Source: Oscillospiraceae bacterium (GTDB lineage: Bacteria; Bacillota; Clostridia; Oscillospirales; Oscillospiraceae). From it: DNA of 40,461 nt. How positions within the stretch are numbered: position 1 is the first letter of the stretch; the number at the start of each line of letters is the position of its first letter. Made by a program: the position numbers and the translations under genes. The notes below the pieces were generated by a model. It saw only the letters and a program-made list of their open reading frames with translations. It was not told the DNA's origin and did not search any database. Positions 18,488-25,937 of this stretch are shown piece by piece. The stretch lies in assembly GCA_022800525.1 (NCBI GenBank), contig JAAWQM010000025.1, positions 1 through 40,461 of the forward strand. Reading direction: 5' to 3'.

Positions 18488-18524
18488 TCAGGTATCACAG
18501 TACACTCTGGAAAGGCGGGAAATC

Positions 18525-19124
18525 ATGATTACAGCAAAGGCGCGGCGGTCCATCGACCAAGCAATCAAACAGGTCTGGCTCAAAGACATCCGCGAGGACT
18601 ACGGGCGGGGAAGGCTTCTGCGGGAGGCCAGCCTGCAATCCAGTCTGTATCATCATCTCCGCTCTTGTTTGGAGGATGTTCTGAATGATAACAGCCTTTT
18701 TATTTATCCCGAGTTCTATGTGCCGGATCTGAGATACAGAGCGGATCTGGCAATTGTGAAAGCGGACCTCTCCGCAGGCGGGGAGCTGTCCGGACGGGTG
18801 TCTGATATTGCCGCTATCATTGAGTTGAAATTTGAGGGCGGGACGGCGCGGTGCACGGAGAATATCATAAAAGCCGACTTACGGAAGCTCAAACGGTATG
18901 CCAGACAACTGGGCCGCAGCTGCCAGTTTTATTTCGGCGTCATCTATGAAACGGAATGCGTGTGGCTGAACTGGCTCGACCGCAGGAGCACAGAACATTG
19001 GGCGGATGGCTGCGTAACGGAGCTGAACGCGGGATACATAGGCGGCGTGATGACCTTTGAGGTCAATTCCTATAATCATATGGGCATCCGGAACCAGAGC
19101 GCAGCCTGCCGGATGCTGTGGTGA
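18525..19124 (+). CDS. Orphan PD-(D/E)XK nuclease-fold-like protein
   Basis: A 199-residue protein with the spacing of a PD-(D/E)XK nuclease active site: Glu63 in FIYPEFYVPDLRYRAD, Asp74 in RADLAIVKAD, and Glu100-Leu-Lys102 in AAIIELKFEGG, followed by the helix KADLRKLKRYARQLG typical after the ExK strand. No helicase, methyltransferase or specificity gene is adjacent, so it is not part of an evident restriction system. The ATG at 18525 is preceded by AAAGGCGGG. It is divergent from an ABC exporter and upstream of lactate dehydrogenase. It could be a nuclease in defence or repair, or a non-catalytic member. Specific family unrecognised. Confidence 0.75.
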   Translation: MITAKARRSIDQAIKQVWLKDIREDYGRGRLLREASLQSSLYHHLRSCLEDVLNDNSLFIYPEFYVPDLRYRADLAIVKADLSAGGELSGRVSDIAAIIELKFEGGTARCTENIIKADLRKLKRYARQLGRSCQFYFGVIYETECVWLNWLDRRSTEHWADGCVTELNAGYIGGVMTFEVNSYNHMGIRNQSAACRMLW

Positions 19125-19171
19125 AGCGCCCGCATAATCCGCCCGGAACGCGGCAAAGCTAATCCCAAATC

Positions 19172-19192
19172 AGTCCGGCAAAAAGCCGGGCT
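19172..19192. other. Hairpin upstream of the ldh ribosome-binding site
   Basis: AGTCCGGC (19172-19179) pairs with GCCGGGCT (19185-19192) with one G-T pair, around an A-rich loop. On the plus strand no T-run follows, so it is more likely a leader structure of ldh than a terminator. The GAAGGAG site comes four bases after it. Confidence 0.4.
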
Positions 19193-19212
19193 GTGAAGGA
19201 GTAGAATGCAAT

Positions 19213-20184
19213 ATGGCAACTAATCCCAGAAAAGCGGCCATCATCGGCTGCGGGCTGGTGGGGTCCTCCATCGCCTTCCGGTTTTTGCAGCAGGGGCTGT
19301 TCTCCCAGCTGGTCCTCCTGGACGTGGACCAGGACAGAGCGGAGGGCGAGGCCATGGATCTCAGCGACGGCCTTCCCTACGGCGCGACCATGGAAATCAC
19401 CGCCGGGAGCTATGACGACATCACCGACTGCGCCCTGGTGGTCATCACCGCCGGCGTGAACCAGAAGCCCGGCGAGACCCGTCTGGACCTCATCGGCAAG
19501 AATACCGCAATTCTTCGCAGCATCCTCAGCGAGATCACCGCCCGGGACTTCGACGGTATCCTGTTGATTGTCTCCAACCCGGTGGACGTGCTGACCTACG
19601 CGGCGTGGCAGATGTCCGGCTACCCCAAGGAGCGGGTCATCGGGTCCGGCACTGTGCTGGATACCGCCCGGCTCAAGCAGCTGCTGGGCGAGGAGCTGGG
19701 GGTGGACAGCCGGAATATCCACGCCTTCATTGTCGGTGAGCACGGTGACAGCGAGCTGGCGGTGTGGAGCGAGGCCAACGTCTCCGGACTGGACCTGGAG
19801 GACTTCTGCCGCATCCGGGGCATGGCAATGAACCCCGCCGAGATGGAGCGCATGTACCGGGAAGTCCGGGACAGCGCCTATGAGATCATCCGCCGGAAGG
19901 GCGCAACCTATTACGGCATCGCTATGGCGGTGGGGCGCATCGCAGAGTGCATCGTGAAGGACGAGCAGTCCGTGCTGCCCATTTCCGTGGTGCTGGAGGG
20001 TCAGTACGGCCTGGGCGGGCTGGCCCTGAGCATCCCGTCCATCGTAGGACGCAACGGGCTGAAGGAGATCCTGGAGATCCCCCTCAGCGGCGCGGAGAAC
20101 GGCGCCCTGCGCAAGTCGGCCCAGCAGATGCAGGAGGCCATCGCCGCGCTGGATCTGGGCAGGGTTCCGGCGGCTGTGCGCTGA
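19213..20184 (+). CDS. ldh: L-lactate dehydrogenase
   Basis: Reduces pyruvate to L-lactate with NADH, a fermentation step. The protein has 323 residues, normal length. The N-terminal Rossmann motif is AAIIGCGLVGSSIAF and the NAD-specific acidic residue is in LLDVDQDRAEGEAMDL. The active-site signature is VGEHGDSELAVW, with catalytic His in GEHGDS, and the substrate Arg lies in the loop region NQKPGETRLDLIGKN. Malate dehydrogenases of this superfamily differ in that loop, where the Gln before KPGxTR favours lactate. GAAGGAG lies 11 bases before the ATG. It is monocistronic, ended by a strong terminator. Confidence 0.95.
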   Translation: MATNPRKAAIIGCGLVGSSIAFRFLQQGLFSQLVLLDVDQDRAEGEAMDLSDGLPYGATMEITAGSYDDITDCALVVITAGVNQKPGETRLDLIGKNTAILRSILSEITARDFDGILLIVSNPVDVLTYAAWQMSGYPKERVIGSGTVLDTARLKQLLGEELGVDSRNIHAFIVGEHGDSELAVWSEANVSGLDLEDFCRIRGMAMNPAEMERMYREVRDSAYEIIRRKGATYYGIAMAVGRIAECIVKDEQSVLPISVVLEGQYGLGGLALSIPSIVGRNGLKEILEIPLSGAENGALRKSAQQMQEAIAALDLGRVPAAVR

Positions 20185-20209
20185 GAACCTGCAATCATCG
20201 GTAAAGCTT

Positions 20210-20249
20210 GGTAGTATTCCTGTGCTAAAACGCAGGAATACTACCATTT
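20210..20249 (+). terminator. ldh terminator
   Basis: GGTAGTATTCCTG (20210-20222) pairs perfectly with 20233-20245 around a 10-base loop, followed by ATTTGTT, 25 bases after the ldh stop. Confidence 0.8.
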
Positions 20250-20280
20250 GTTCAAGCCTCAATACAGCTTCTTAAATCAA

Positions 20281-20322
20281 AAGGCAGCCGCATGACGCTT
20301 TCGCATCATGCGGCTGCCTTTC
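20281..20322 (-). terminator. Terminator of the GGGtGRT operon
   Basis: AAGGCAGCCGCATGA (20281-20295) pairs perfectly with 20306-20320 around a 10-base loop. It lies 54 bases beyond the stop of the minus-strand GGGtGRT gene; read on that strand a T-rich stretch (TTTGATTTAAG) follows. Confidence 0.75.
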
Positions 20323-20375
20323 CCAGTAAAGAGCCTTTTTATCAGGCAGGCCCTGACAGCTCCGGGGACCTTATC

Positions 20376-21374
20376 TTACTTCAGGCTCTCCGCAACAGCC
20401 ACGGCCACAGCGACAGTCGCGCCCACCATGGGGTTGTTGCCCATGCCCAAGAAGCCCATCATCTCCACATGGGCGGGGACGGAGGAGCTGCCCGCAAACT
20501 GGGCGTCGCTGTGCATCCGGCCCATGGTATCGGTCATGCCGTAAGAAGCGGGGCCGGCGGCCATGTTGTCGGGGTGCAGGGTGCGGCCCGTACCGCCGCC
20601 GGAAGCCACGGAGAAGTACTTCTTGCCCTGCTCATAGCACTCCTTCTTGTAGGTGCCCGCCACGGGATGCTGAAAGCGGGTGGGGTTGGTGGAGTTGCCG
20701 GTGATGGACACATCCACGCCCTCCAGGTGCATGATGGCCACGCCCTCCCGGACGTCGTCCGCGCCGTAGCAGCGCACATTGGCCCGCTCGCTCTCGCTGT
20801 AGCGGATCTCCTTGACCACGTTCACCTTGCCGGTGGCGTAGTCAAACTGGGTCTGGACATAGGTGAAGCCGTTGATGCGGCTGATGATCTGGGCAGCGTC
20901 CTTGCCCAGGCCGTTCAGGATGACGCGCAGAGGCTCCTTGCGGGCCTTGTTTGCGTTGCGGACAATGCCGATGGCGCCTTCGGCGGCGGCGAAGGACTCG
21001 TGGCCGGCCAGGAAGGCGAAGCACTTGGACTCGTCACTGAGCAGCATGGCGCCCAGGTTGCCGTGGCCCAGACCCACCTTGCGGTCGTCGGCCACGCTGC
21101 CGTCAATGCAGAAGGCCTGGAGGCCCTCGCCGATGGCCTTGGCGGCATCGGCGGCGCTGGCGGTGTTCTTCTTGATGGCGATAGCCGCGCCTACGCAGTA
21201 GGCCCAGCAGGCGTTTTCAAAGCAGATGGGCTGGATGCCCTTGACGATCTCATAGGGATCGAAGCCCTTCTCCTGGCAGATGGCGCGGCACTCCTCGACA
21301 TCCTTGATGCCGTACTGAGCGAGGACGCCGTTGATCTTGTCGATTCTTCTCTCGTAGCTTTCAAACAGAGCCAT
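20376..21374 (-). CDS. GGGtGRT protein
   Basis: A 332-residue protein carrying the motif that names its family, SGGGTGRTLHPDNMAAGPASYGMTDTMGRMHSDAQFAGSSSVPAHVEMMGFLGMGNNPMVG, in the C-terminal third. The N-terminus (MALFESYERRIDKINGVLAQYGI) and the middle block CYGADDVREGVAIMHLEGVDVSITGNSTNPTRFQHPVAGTYK are also highly ordered, with many Gly, His and Asp residues. The family is widespread in anaerobes and nearly always follows a NifU-like scaffold gene, as here (18 bases apart). No biochemical function is established. It is soluble, with no signal peptide. An Fe-S or selenium/sulfur-related role is guessed from context only. Confidence 0.9.
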   Translation of the reverse strand: MALFESYERRIDKINGVLAQYGIKDVEECRAICQEKGFDPYEIVKGIQPICFENACWAYCVGAAIAIKKNTASAADAAKAIGEGLQAFCIDGSVADDRKVGLGHGNLGAMLLSDESKCFAFLAGHESFAAAEGAIGIVRNANKARKEPLRVILNGLGKDAAQIISRINGFTYVQTQFDYATGKVNVVKEIRYSESERANVRCYGADDVREGVAIMHLEGVDVSITGNSTNPTRFQHPVAGTYKKECYEQGKKYFSVASGGGTGRTLHPDNMAAGPASYGMTDTMGRMHSDAQFAGSSSVPAHVEMMGFLGMGNNPMVGATVAVAVAVAESLK

Positions 21375-21392
21375 AATTTTTGTCCTCCTCTC

Positions 21393-22085
21393 TTATTCGT
21401 GCCGGGGGTCGATATACTTGGCGGCCGCGTCGAACTGTCCATAGTGGCCCTTGGCCTTTTCCAGGGCGGTGTTTGCGTCGTCGCCCTTCTTGATGAAGTC
21501 CATCATCTTGCCAAGGTTCACGAACTCATAACCAATGACCTCGTCATCCTTGTTCAGCGCCATGCGGGTGCAGTAGCCTTCCGCCATCTCCAGATAGCGG
21601 GGACCCTTGGACTGGGTGGCGAACATGGTGCCCACCTGACTGCGCAGCCCCTTGCCCAGGTCCTCCAGGGATGCGCCCACGGCCAGACCGTCCTCAGAGA
21701 AGGCGGACTGGGTGCGGCCATAGACGATCTGCAGGAACAGCTCGCGCATAGCGGTATTGATGGCGTCGCAAACCAGGTCGGTGTTCAGCGCCTCCAGAAT
21801 GGTCTTGCCGATGAGGATCTCGCTGGCCATAGCGGCGGAGTGGGTCATGCCGGAGCAGCCCAGGGTCTCCACCAGAGCCTCCTCAATGACGCCCTCCTTC
21901 ACATTGAGGGTCAGCTTGCACGCGCCCTGTTGGGGAGCGCACCAGCCCACGCCGTGGGTAAAGCCGCTGATATCCTTGATCTCCTTGGCCTGGACCCATT
22001 TGCCCTCCTCGGGAATGGGAGCGGGACCATGGTACGCGCCCTTGGCAACGGGGCACATGTGCTGGACTTCGGTAGAATAGATCAT
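21393..22085 (-). CDS. Iron-sulfur cluster assembly scaffold protein (NifU/IscU-like, GGGtGRT partner)
   Basis: A 230-residue protein with an IscU/NifU-N-like domain: Cys pairs in GWCAPQQGACKLTL and LGCSGMTHSAAM and a later Cys in EGYCTRMA, positions comparable to the three cluster-ligand cysteines of IscU. It is longer than classical IscU (about 130 residues) because of extra N- and C-terminal segments found in the GGGtGRT-associated subfamily. The ATG at 22085 has AAGGAAAGGAAG upstream; the longer frame would start inside the promoter, which excludes it. First gene of a two-gene operon with a consensus promoter, so the proteins are probably abundant and act together. Confidence 0.88.
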   Translation of the reverse strand: MIYSTEVQHMCPVAKGAYHGPAPIPEEGKWVQAKEIKDISGFTHGVGWCAPQQGACKLTLNVKEGVIEEALVETLGCSGMTHSAAMASEILIGKTILEALNTDLVCDAINTAMRELFLQIVYGRTQSAFSEDGLAVGASLEDLGKGLRSQVGTMFATQSKGPRYLEMAEGYCTRMALNKDDEVIGYEFVNLGKMMDFIKKGDDANTALEKAKGHYGQFDAAAKYIDPRHE

Positions 22086-22167
22086 GGCAAATCTTCCTTT
22101 CCTTGTGATAAAACAGCCTTTGTAAATTCCGTCCCGCAGGGCGGAAGTTCCTGATGCTACCGCACTA

Positions 22168-22196
22168 ATTATAGGAAAAAAGCGCTTGGTTGTCAA
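22168..22196 (-). promoter_or_regulatory. Consensus sigma-A promoter of the GGGtGRT operon
   Basis: Minus strand: TTGACA (22191-22196), exactly 17 bases, TATAAT (22168-22173), matching the consensus in all twelve positions. The start codon lies about 80 bases downstream. A leader hairpin (CCGCCCTGCGGGACGG region, 22128-22143) follows. Confidence 0.9.
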
Positions 22197-22217
22197 GGGG
22201 TTCTTGGCCGTCTCCAC

Positions 22218-22255
22218 GGAAATCAATTTTCCAGGGGCGAATATCATCCGCCCCT
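22218..22255. repeat. Palindromic repeat, copy C (half MITE)
   Basis: GGAAATCAATTTTCC is followed directly by GGGGCG (22234-22239), a 9-base loop and CGCCCC (22249-22254). The first part equals the terminal repeat of the element at 14742-14824; the second equals the hairpin units at 5421 and 24810, linking the two repeat types. Confidence 0.65.
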
Positions 22256-22432
22256 ACAGGGGATATCCTTTCAGCTTAAAATCTGCATAACACAAAATAA
22301 TTTCCGCAGCCCTCCCAAATTGCCTCTTTTCGGGCGGCTTCTTTTGTGATATACTTGCTGGTAATGGAAACAGGCCGGGCTTTGCCCAACCCCGGCAATA
22401 CGCCCGGCAATCCCGGGCCAAAGGAGCATGTC

Positions 22433-22966
22433 ATGAACCAGGAAGCCTTTGAGCGGCAGTTAAGCGAGCTGCCCATTGTACAATATGAATTTTTCGAAAC
22501 GGCGGAGCTGACGTTTTCGCCCCGCGTCCGGATGGTGTGCGAGACGGACTGCGCCTGCTACGGCACCAGCTGGGCCTGCCCGCCCGCCGTAGGTACAGTG
22601 GAGGAATGCCGGGACAGGTGCCTCAGCTATCCCCACGCTCTGCTTCTCATAACAATGAGCGAGGTGGATGACATTGAGGACCTGGAGGGGACGCTGGAGA
22701 CCCGCTCCGGCCACGAGGAGATCACACGGCAGGCCGCCGCGCTCCTGCAGGCCCAGGGTGTGGAGACCTATCCTCTGTCCACGGAGTCCTGCGCTATCTG
22801 CAAGCGGTGCGCCTATCCGGACGGACCGTGCCGCCATCCGGATAGAATGTACCCCTGCGTGGAGAGCCACGGCATCCTGGTGATCGATGTTGCCGAGCGG
22901 TTCGGGATCGAATTTCAGGCCGGAGGCAATATCGTTACCTGGTTCAGTCTGATTTTGTACCGGTAA
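22433..22966 (+). CDS. DUF2284 cysteine-rich predicted metal-binding protein
   Basis: A 177-residue cytoplasmic protein with a dense cysteine pattern: CETDCACYGTSWACPP (about residues 31-46), ECRDRC, then CAICKRCAYPDGPCRHPDRMYPCVESHGI. This matches the DUF2284 family, common in anaerobes and thought to bind metal or Fe-S clusters. The last part, ESHGILVIDVAERFGIEFQAGGNIVTWFSLILYR, is the usual end. The ATG at 22433 has AAAGGAG seven bases upstream. No function is established. It is followed by a cupin gene 93 bases away on the same strand. Confidence 0.85.
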   Translation: MNQEAFERQLSELPIVQYEFFETAELTFSPRVRMVCETDCACYGTSWACPPAVGTVEECRDRCLSYPHALLLITMSEVDDIEDLEGTLETRSGHEEITRQAAALLQAQGVETYPLSTESCAICKRCAYPDGPCRHPDRMYPCVESHGILVIDVAERFGIEFQAGGNIVTWFSLILYR

Positions 22967-23059
22967 AAAGAGATGATTGACCGCCCAGCTTCTTGCGCGT
23001 CTATGATGATTATAATGATCGCATGAGCCCCCGAAATCAATCACAAAGGAGTAATCCAA

Positions 23060-23467
23060 ATGGAAAAGGAACTGAGCGTATTCCCGTCCGGAAGCAAAAA
23101 TGATGCTTTCGCCCAATATTTCACCGGGCAGAGCTATCTGAACATGCTGTCCACCACTCAGGTTGGCATCGGCAATGTGACCTTTGAACCCGGCTGCCGC
23201 AACAACTGGCACATTCACCACGCCCAGCAGGGCGGCGGACAGATCCTGCTCTGCACCGCAGGCCGGGGCTACTACCAGGAGTGGGGCAAGCCGCCCCGCC
23301 GGCTCCATCCTGGCGATGTGGTGAACATCCCCGCCGGAGTGAAGCACTGGCACGGCGCGGCTCCTGGCGAGTGGTTTCAGCATCTGGCGGTGGAGGTCCC
23401 CGGCGAGGGCTGCCGCACAGAGTGGTGCGAGCCGGTGGATGCCGCAGAATACGATGCGCTGGAATAA
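23060..23467 (+). CDS. Cupin-domain protein
   Basis: A 135-residue single cupin. Motif 1 is NNWHIHHAQQGGGQILLCTAGRGYYQEWG, with His residues that usually bind a metal, and motif 2 is LHPGDVVNIPAGVKHWHGAAPGEWFQHLAVEV. The Trp-His-x-His start and KHWHGA resemble the cupins found with or fused to carboxymuconolactone decarboxylase-like proteins. AAAGGAG lies before the ATG, and a TATAAT (23011-23016) upstream lacks a clear -35. The substrate is unknown; such proteins often act in oxidative or quinone metabolism. Confidence 0.9.
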   Translation: MEKELSVFPSGSKNDAFAQYFTGQSYLNMLSTTQVGIGNVTFEPGCRNNWHIHHAQQGGGQILLCTAGRGYYQEWGKPPRRLHPGDVVNIPAGVKHWHGAAPGEWFQHLAVEVPGEGCRTEWCEPVDAAEYDALE

Positions 23468-23546
23468 GCGGACACCGGCCAGTTACACAAACTCCTTGAT
23501 TCTGAAAAAATTTTAACAAAAGTACTTCCCTTTCCTGGAAGGATGT

Positions 23547-23554
23547 GCTATACT
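23547..23554 (+). promoter_or_regulatory. Possible extended -10 promoter
   Basis: An extended -10 (TGCTATACT region, TATACT at 23549-23554) lies about 75 bases before the transglutaminase-lipoprotein ATG. The expected -35 position (TTCCCT) is poor, and the neighbouring TTCCTGGAA is palindromic, so an activator might be needed. Confidence 0.35.
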
Positions 23555-23630
23555 ACGACTGCGGCAGGAAAGACTCCCGCTTTGCGTATTGCTTTTCACC
23601 ACATGTAAACACATTAAGGAGGCGCTTTTG

Positions 23631-24662
23631 ATGCGTGATAAGAAACATATCGCCCTGGCTGCGGCGGCGCTGGCGCTGCTGCTGGCCGTACCGGCGGGCT
23701 GCGGACAGGAGGAGCCCGCCGCTGAACCCGAACCGGCCTTTGAGGACATCTATACCGGCTCCGTATCCCTGGTGGAGGAGGAAATCGACATTGCCGACGA
23801 GGCCGTGGCCCTCAGCGGCCTGCCCGCTCTGGACGTGGCCCTGACCCCCACTCCCTCCGGCGTCCTCGCCAAGGCCAACCAGAAGGCTACCATTGACTAC
23901 TCCAACACCACCGACGGCTATGTGATGGTGAACTTCACCGCCACCACCGCCACCCGCGTCAAGGTTCTGGTCATGGGTCCCAACACCAACACCGCCGAGA
24001 CCCGTTACACCTACGACCTGCCCGTGCAGCAGTGGGTCACCTTCCCCCTGTCCGACGGAAACGGCAGCTACACCGTGAAGGTCATGGAGCAGAATGCCTC
24101 CACTGGCAAGTACGCCGCTGTGGTGGACGCCACCTTCAACGTTTCCCTCTCCAACGAGTTCGCCCCCTTCATCCGCCCCAACCAGTACGTCAACTACTCC
24201 GACTCCGTCTCCCCCAACACCATCGCCAAGGCCAAGGAACTGGCGGGCGGCGAATCTGACCCCCTGAAGAAGGTGGAGAACATTTACAACTTCGTGGTCA
24301 GCAACCTGACCTATGACGACAACAAGGCTGCCACAGTCCAGTCAGGCTACCTGCCGGTGCTGGATACCGTGTTGTCCACCAAGAAGGGCATCTGCTTCGA
24401 CTACGCCGCTCTCATGGCCGGGATGCTACGCAGCCAGGGCGTGCCCTGCAAACTGATTACCGGCTATGTGGACAACGGCGGCTATCACGCCTGGATCAGC
24501 GTCTGGACGGAGGAGAACGGCTGGGTGGACAACGCCATCTACTTTGACGGCACCACCTGGCACCGCATGGACCCCACCTTCGCCTCCAACGGCAACAGCA
24601 GCGAGAAAATCATGCAGTATATCGGCAACGGGAGTAACTACACCGCCAAGAATTCCTATTGA
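23631..24662 (+). CDS. Transglutaminase-like lipoprotein
   Basis: An exported 343-residue protein. The signal peptide (KKHIALAAAALALLLAVPAGC) ends in Cys24, a probable lipid-attachment site, though Pro at -3 is unusual. An acidic linker follows, then an all-beta region (about residues 70-185) that may be Ig-like, then a transglutaminase-core domain with a complete triad: Cys255 in KKGICFDYA, His286 in GYHAWISV and Asp314 in HRMDPTF. Such bacterial proteins are thought to be peptidases or cross-linkers of the cell surface. AAGGAGG lies seven bases before the ATG at 23631. A terminator follows, so it is probably its own transcript, beside the pilus-like operon. Confidence 0.88.
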   Translation: MRDKKHIALAAAALALLLAVPAGCGQEEPAAEPEPAFEDIYTGSVSLVEEEIDIADEAVALSGLPALDVALTPTPSGVLAKANQKATIDYSNTTDGYVMVNFTATTATRVKVLVMGPNTNTAETRYTYDLPVQQWVTFPLSDGNGSYTVKVMEQNASTGKYAAVVDATFNVSLSNEFAPFIRPNQYVNYSDSVSPNTIAKAKELAGGESDPLKKVENIYNFVVSNLTYDDNKAATVQSGYLPVLDTVLSTKKGICFDYAALMAGMLRSQGVPCKLITGYVDNGGYHAWISVWTEENGWVDNAIYFDGTTWHRMDPTFASNGNSSEKIMQYIGNGSNYTAKNSY

Positions 24663-24745
24663 GCGGCGGCGGTCCCCGGCACGGTAAAAATTTTCCGGCC
24701 AGTTCAGTTTTCCCTCTTTACGAAAATCTGGAATTGCGTTACAAT

Positions 24746-24782
24746 GGGCTTGCGGCTCTCCCGCGGGCCCTTTGTATTTTTT
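24746..24782 (+). terminator. Terminator after the transglutaminase-like gene
   Basis: GGGCTTGCGG (24746-24755) pairs with CCGCGGGCCC (24761-24770), with two G-T pairs, around a 5-base loop, followed by TTTGTATTTTTT. It separates this gene from the pilus-like operon. Confidence 0.7.
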
Positions 24783-24809
24783 CCGTGCCTCTATGGGGCC
24801 GCCGGATCC

Positions 24810-24836
24810 GTAGGGGCGGATGATATCCGCCCCTGC
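24810..24836. repeat. Short palindromic repeat, copy D
   Basis: GTAGGGGCGG at 24810-24819 with CCGCCCCTGC at 24827-24836 around a short AT-rich loop. Same family as 5421-5446 and 22233-22255. Confidence 0.7.
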
Positions 24837-24892
24837 AAAACGCGTCTATTCGTACATCTCAGGAAACCCCAAAACCATTTATGGAGGATCAC

Positions 24893-25933
24893 ATGAAAAC
24901 CAACCTATCACACGAGGAGCTTTCCGCCCTGTGTCTGGAGCTGTCGCTGCTGCTCCACGCGGGCGTGGGGCTGGGCGACGCCCTGGCCCTGCTGGGCGAG
25001 GAGTCCGGCAGGGAAAACCGCGAACTGCTGGAGGCTATGTCCAGGCAAGTGGACGACGGCGCTTCTCTCTCCGCCGCCATGAAGGACTCCAGACGCTTCC
25101 CAGCCTACGTCTGCGGCCTCATCGAGGTAGGCGAGACCGCCGGACGGACCGAGGAAGCCCTCTCTGCCCTCTCCCGGTACTACGAGGACCGGGTGCGCAT
25201 GGACCGGCGGGTCAAGAGCGCGCTGCTGTACCCGGCGGTGATGCTGGCGGTGATGCTCATTGTCATCGCTGTGCTGCTGGTGCGGGTGCTGCCCATCTTT
25301 GACGACGTGTACGCCTCCCTGGGCGGACGGCTCACCGGCGTGGCCGGGGGACTGCTGGCCTTGGGACAGTGGCTGGACAAGGCTATGCCGGCGCTGTGGG
25401 TACTGATGGCGCTGCTGGTCGTATTCCTTGGGAGCTTCGCGGCGCTGCCGGGGTTCCGGGCCAAGCTGACCGGCGCGTGGCGGGCCCGTCACGGAGACAA
25501 GGGCGTCTCCAGGAAGCTCAACACCGCCCAGCTTGCCCAGGCCATGGCCATGGGCATGGCCAGCGGCCTGCCCACCGAGGAGGCCATCGAGCTGGCGGCG
25601 GGCCTGATGGAGGACGTCCCTCCCGCCAGGGCCCGGTGTCTTGAGTGCCATAAAAAGCTGGAGAACGGCGAGGCCCTGGGCAGGGCCATGAAGGACAGCG
25701 GCCTTCTGCCCGCCGGACAGTCCAGGCTCCTGGAGCTGGGCCAGCGCAGCGGCGCAGGCGACGCCGCCATGGAGAAAATCGCCCGGGACCTCAGCGAGGA
25801 GAGCGAGGCCGCTCTGGAAAACGCGGTCAGCCGGGTGGAACCCGCTTTGGTGCTGATCTGCTCGCTGCTGGTGGGGTTGATCCTGCTGTCAGTGATGCTG
25901 CCTCTCATGCACATCATGTCCGCTATCGGGTGA
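24893..25933 (+). CDS. Type II secretion/type IV pilus platform protein (GspF/PilC family)
   Basis: A 346-residue inner-membrane platform protein, first gene of a six-gene operon. Two copies of the T2SSF domain are visible: the first starts LSHEELSALCLELSLLLHAGVGLGDALALL and ends with a membrane segment (SALLYPAVMLAVMLIVIAVLLVRVLPIF), and the second (KLNTAQLAQAMAMGMASGLPTEEAIELAAGLM) ends VLICSLLVGLILLSVMLPLMHIMSAIG. The ATG at 24893 is chosen because GGAGG lies five bases upstream; a frame start four codons earlier overlaps that site. Such proteins couple the assembly ATPase to the pilus base. At about 346 residues it is a little shorter than PilC (about 400). Confidence 0.92.
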   Translation: MKTNLSHEELSALCLELSLLLHAGVGLGDALALLGEESGRENRELLEAMSRQVDDGASLSAAMKDSRRFPAYVCGLIEVGETAGRTEEALSALSRYYEDRVRMDRRVKSALLYPAVMLAVMLIVIAVLLVRVLPIFDDVYASLGGRLTGVAGGLLALGQWLDKAMPALWVLMALLVVFLGSFAALPGFRAKLTGAWRARHGDKGVSRKLNTAQLAQAMAMGMASGLPTEEAIELAAGLMEDVPPARARCLECHKKLENGEALGRAMKDSGLLPAGQSRLLELGQRSGAGDAAMEKIARDLSEESEAALENAVSRVEPALVLICSLLVGLILLSVMLPLMHIMSAIG

Positions 25934-25937
25934 CGGA

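Noticed and set aside
20292-22154. 620-codon open frame on the plus strand opposite the GGGtGRT operon
   Set aside because: Shadow of two well-supported genes on the other strand; it also runs through a terminator and the opposite promoter region.
22977-23016. TTGACC and TATAAT upstream of the cupin gene as a promoter
   Set aside because: The spacing between the boxes is about 28 bases, too long for a sigma-A promoter.
24717-24745. TTTACG, 17 bases, TACAAT as promoter of the pilus-like operon
   Set aside because: The start point would fall inside the terminator hairpin at 24746-24782, so transcripts would stop at once.
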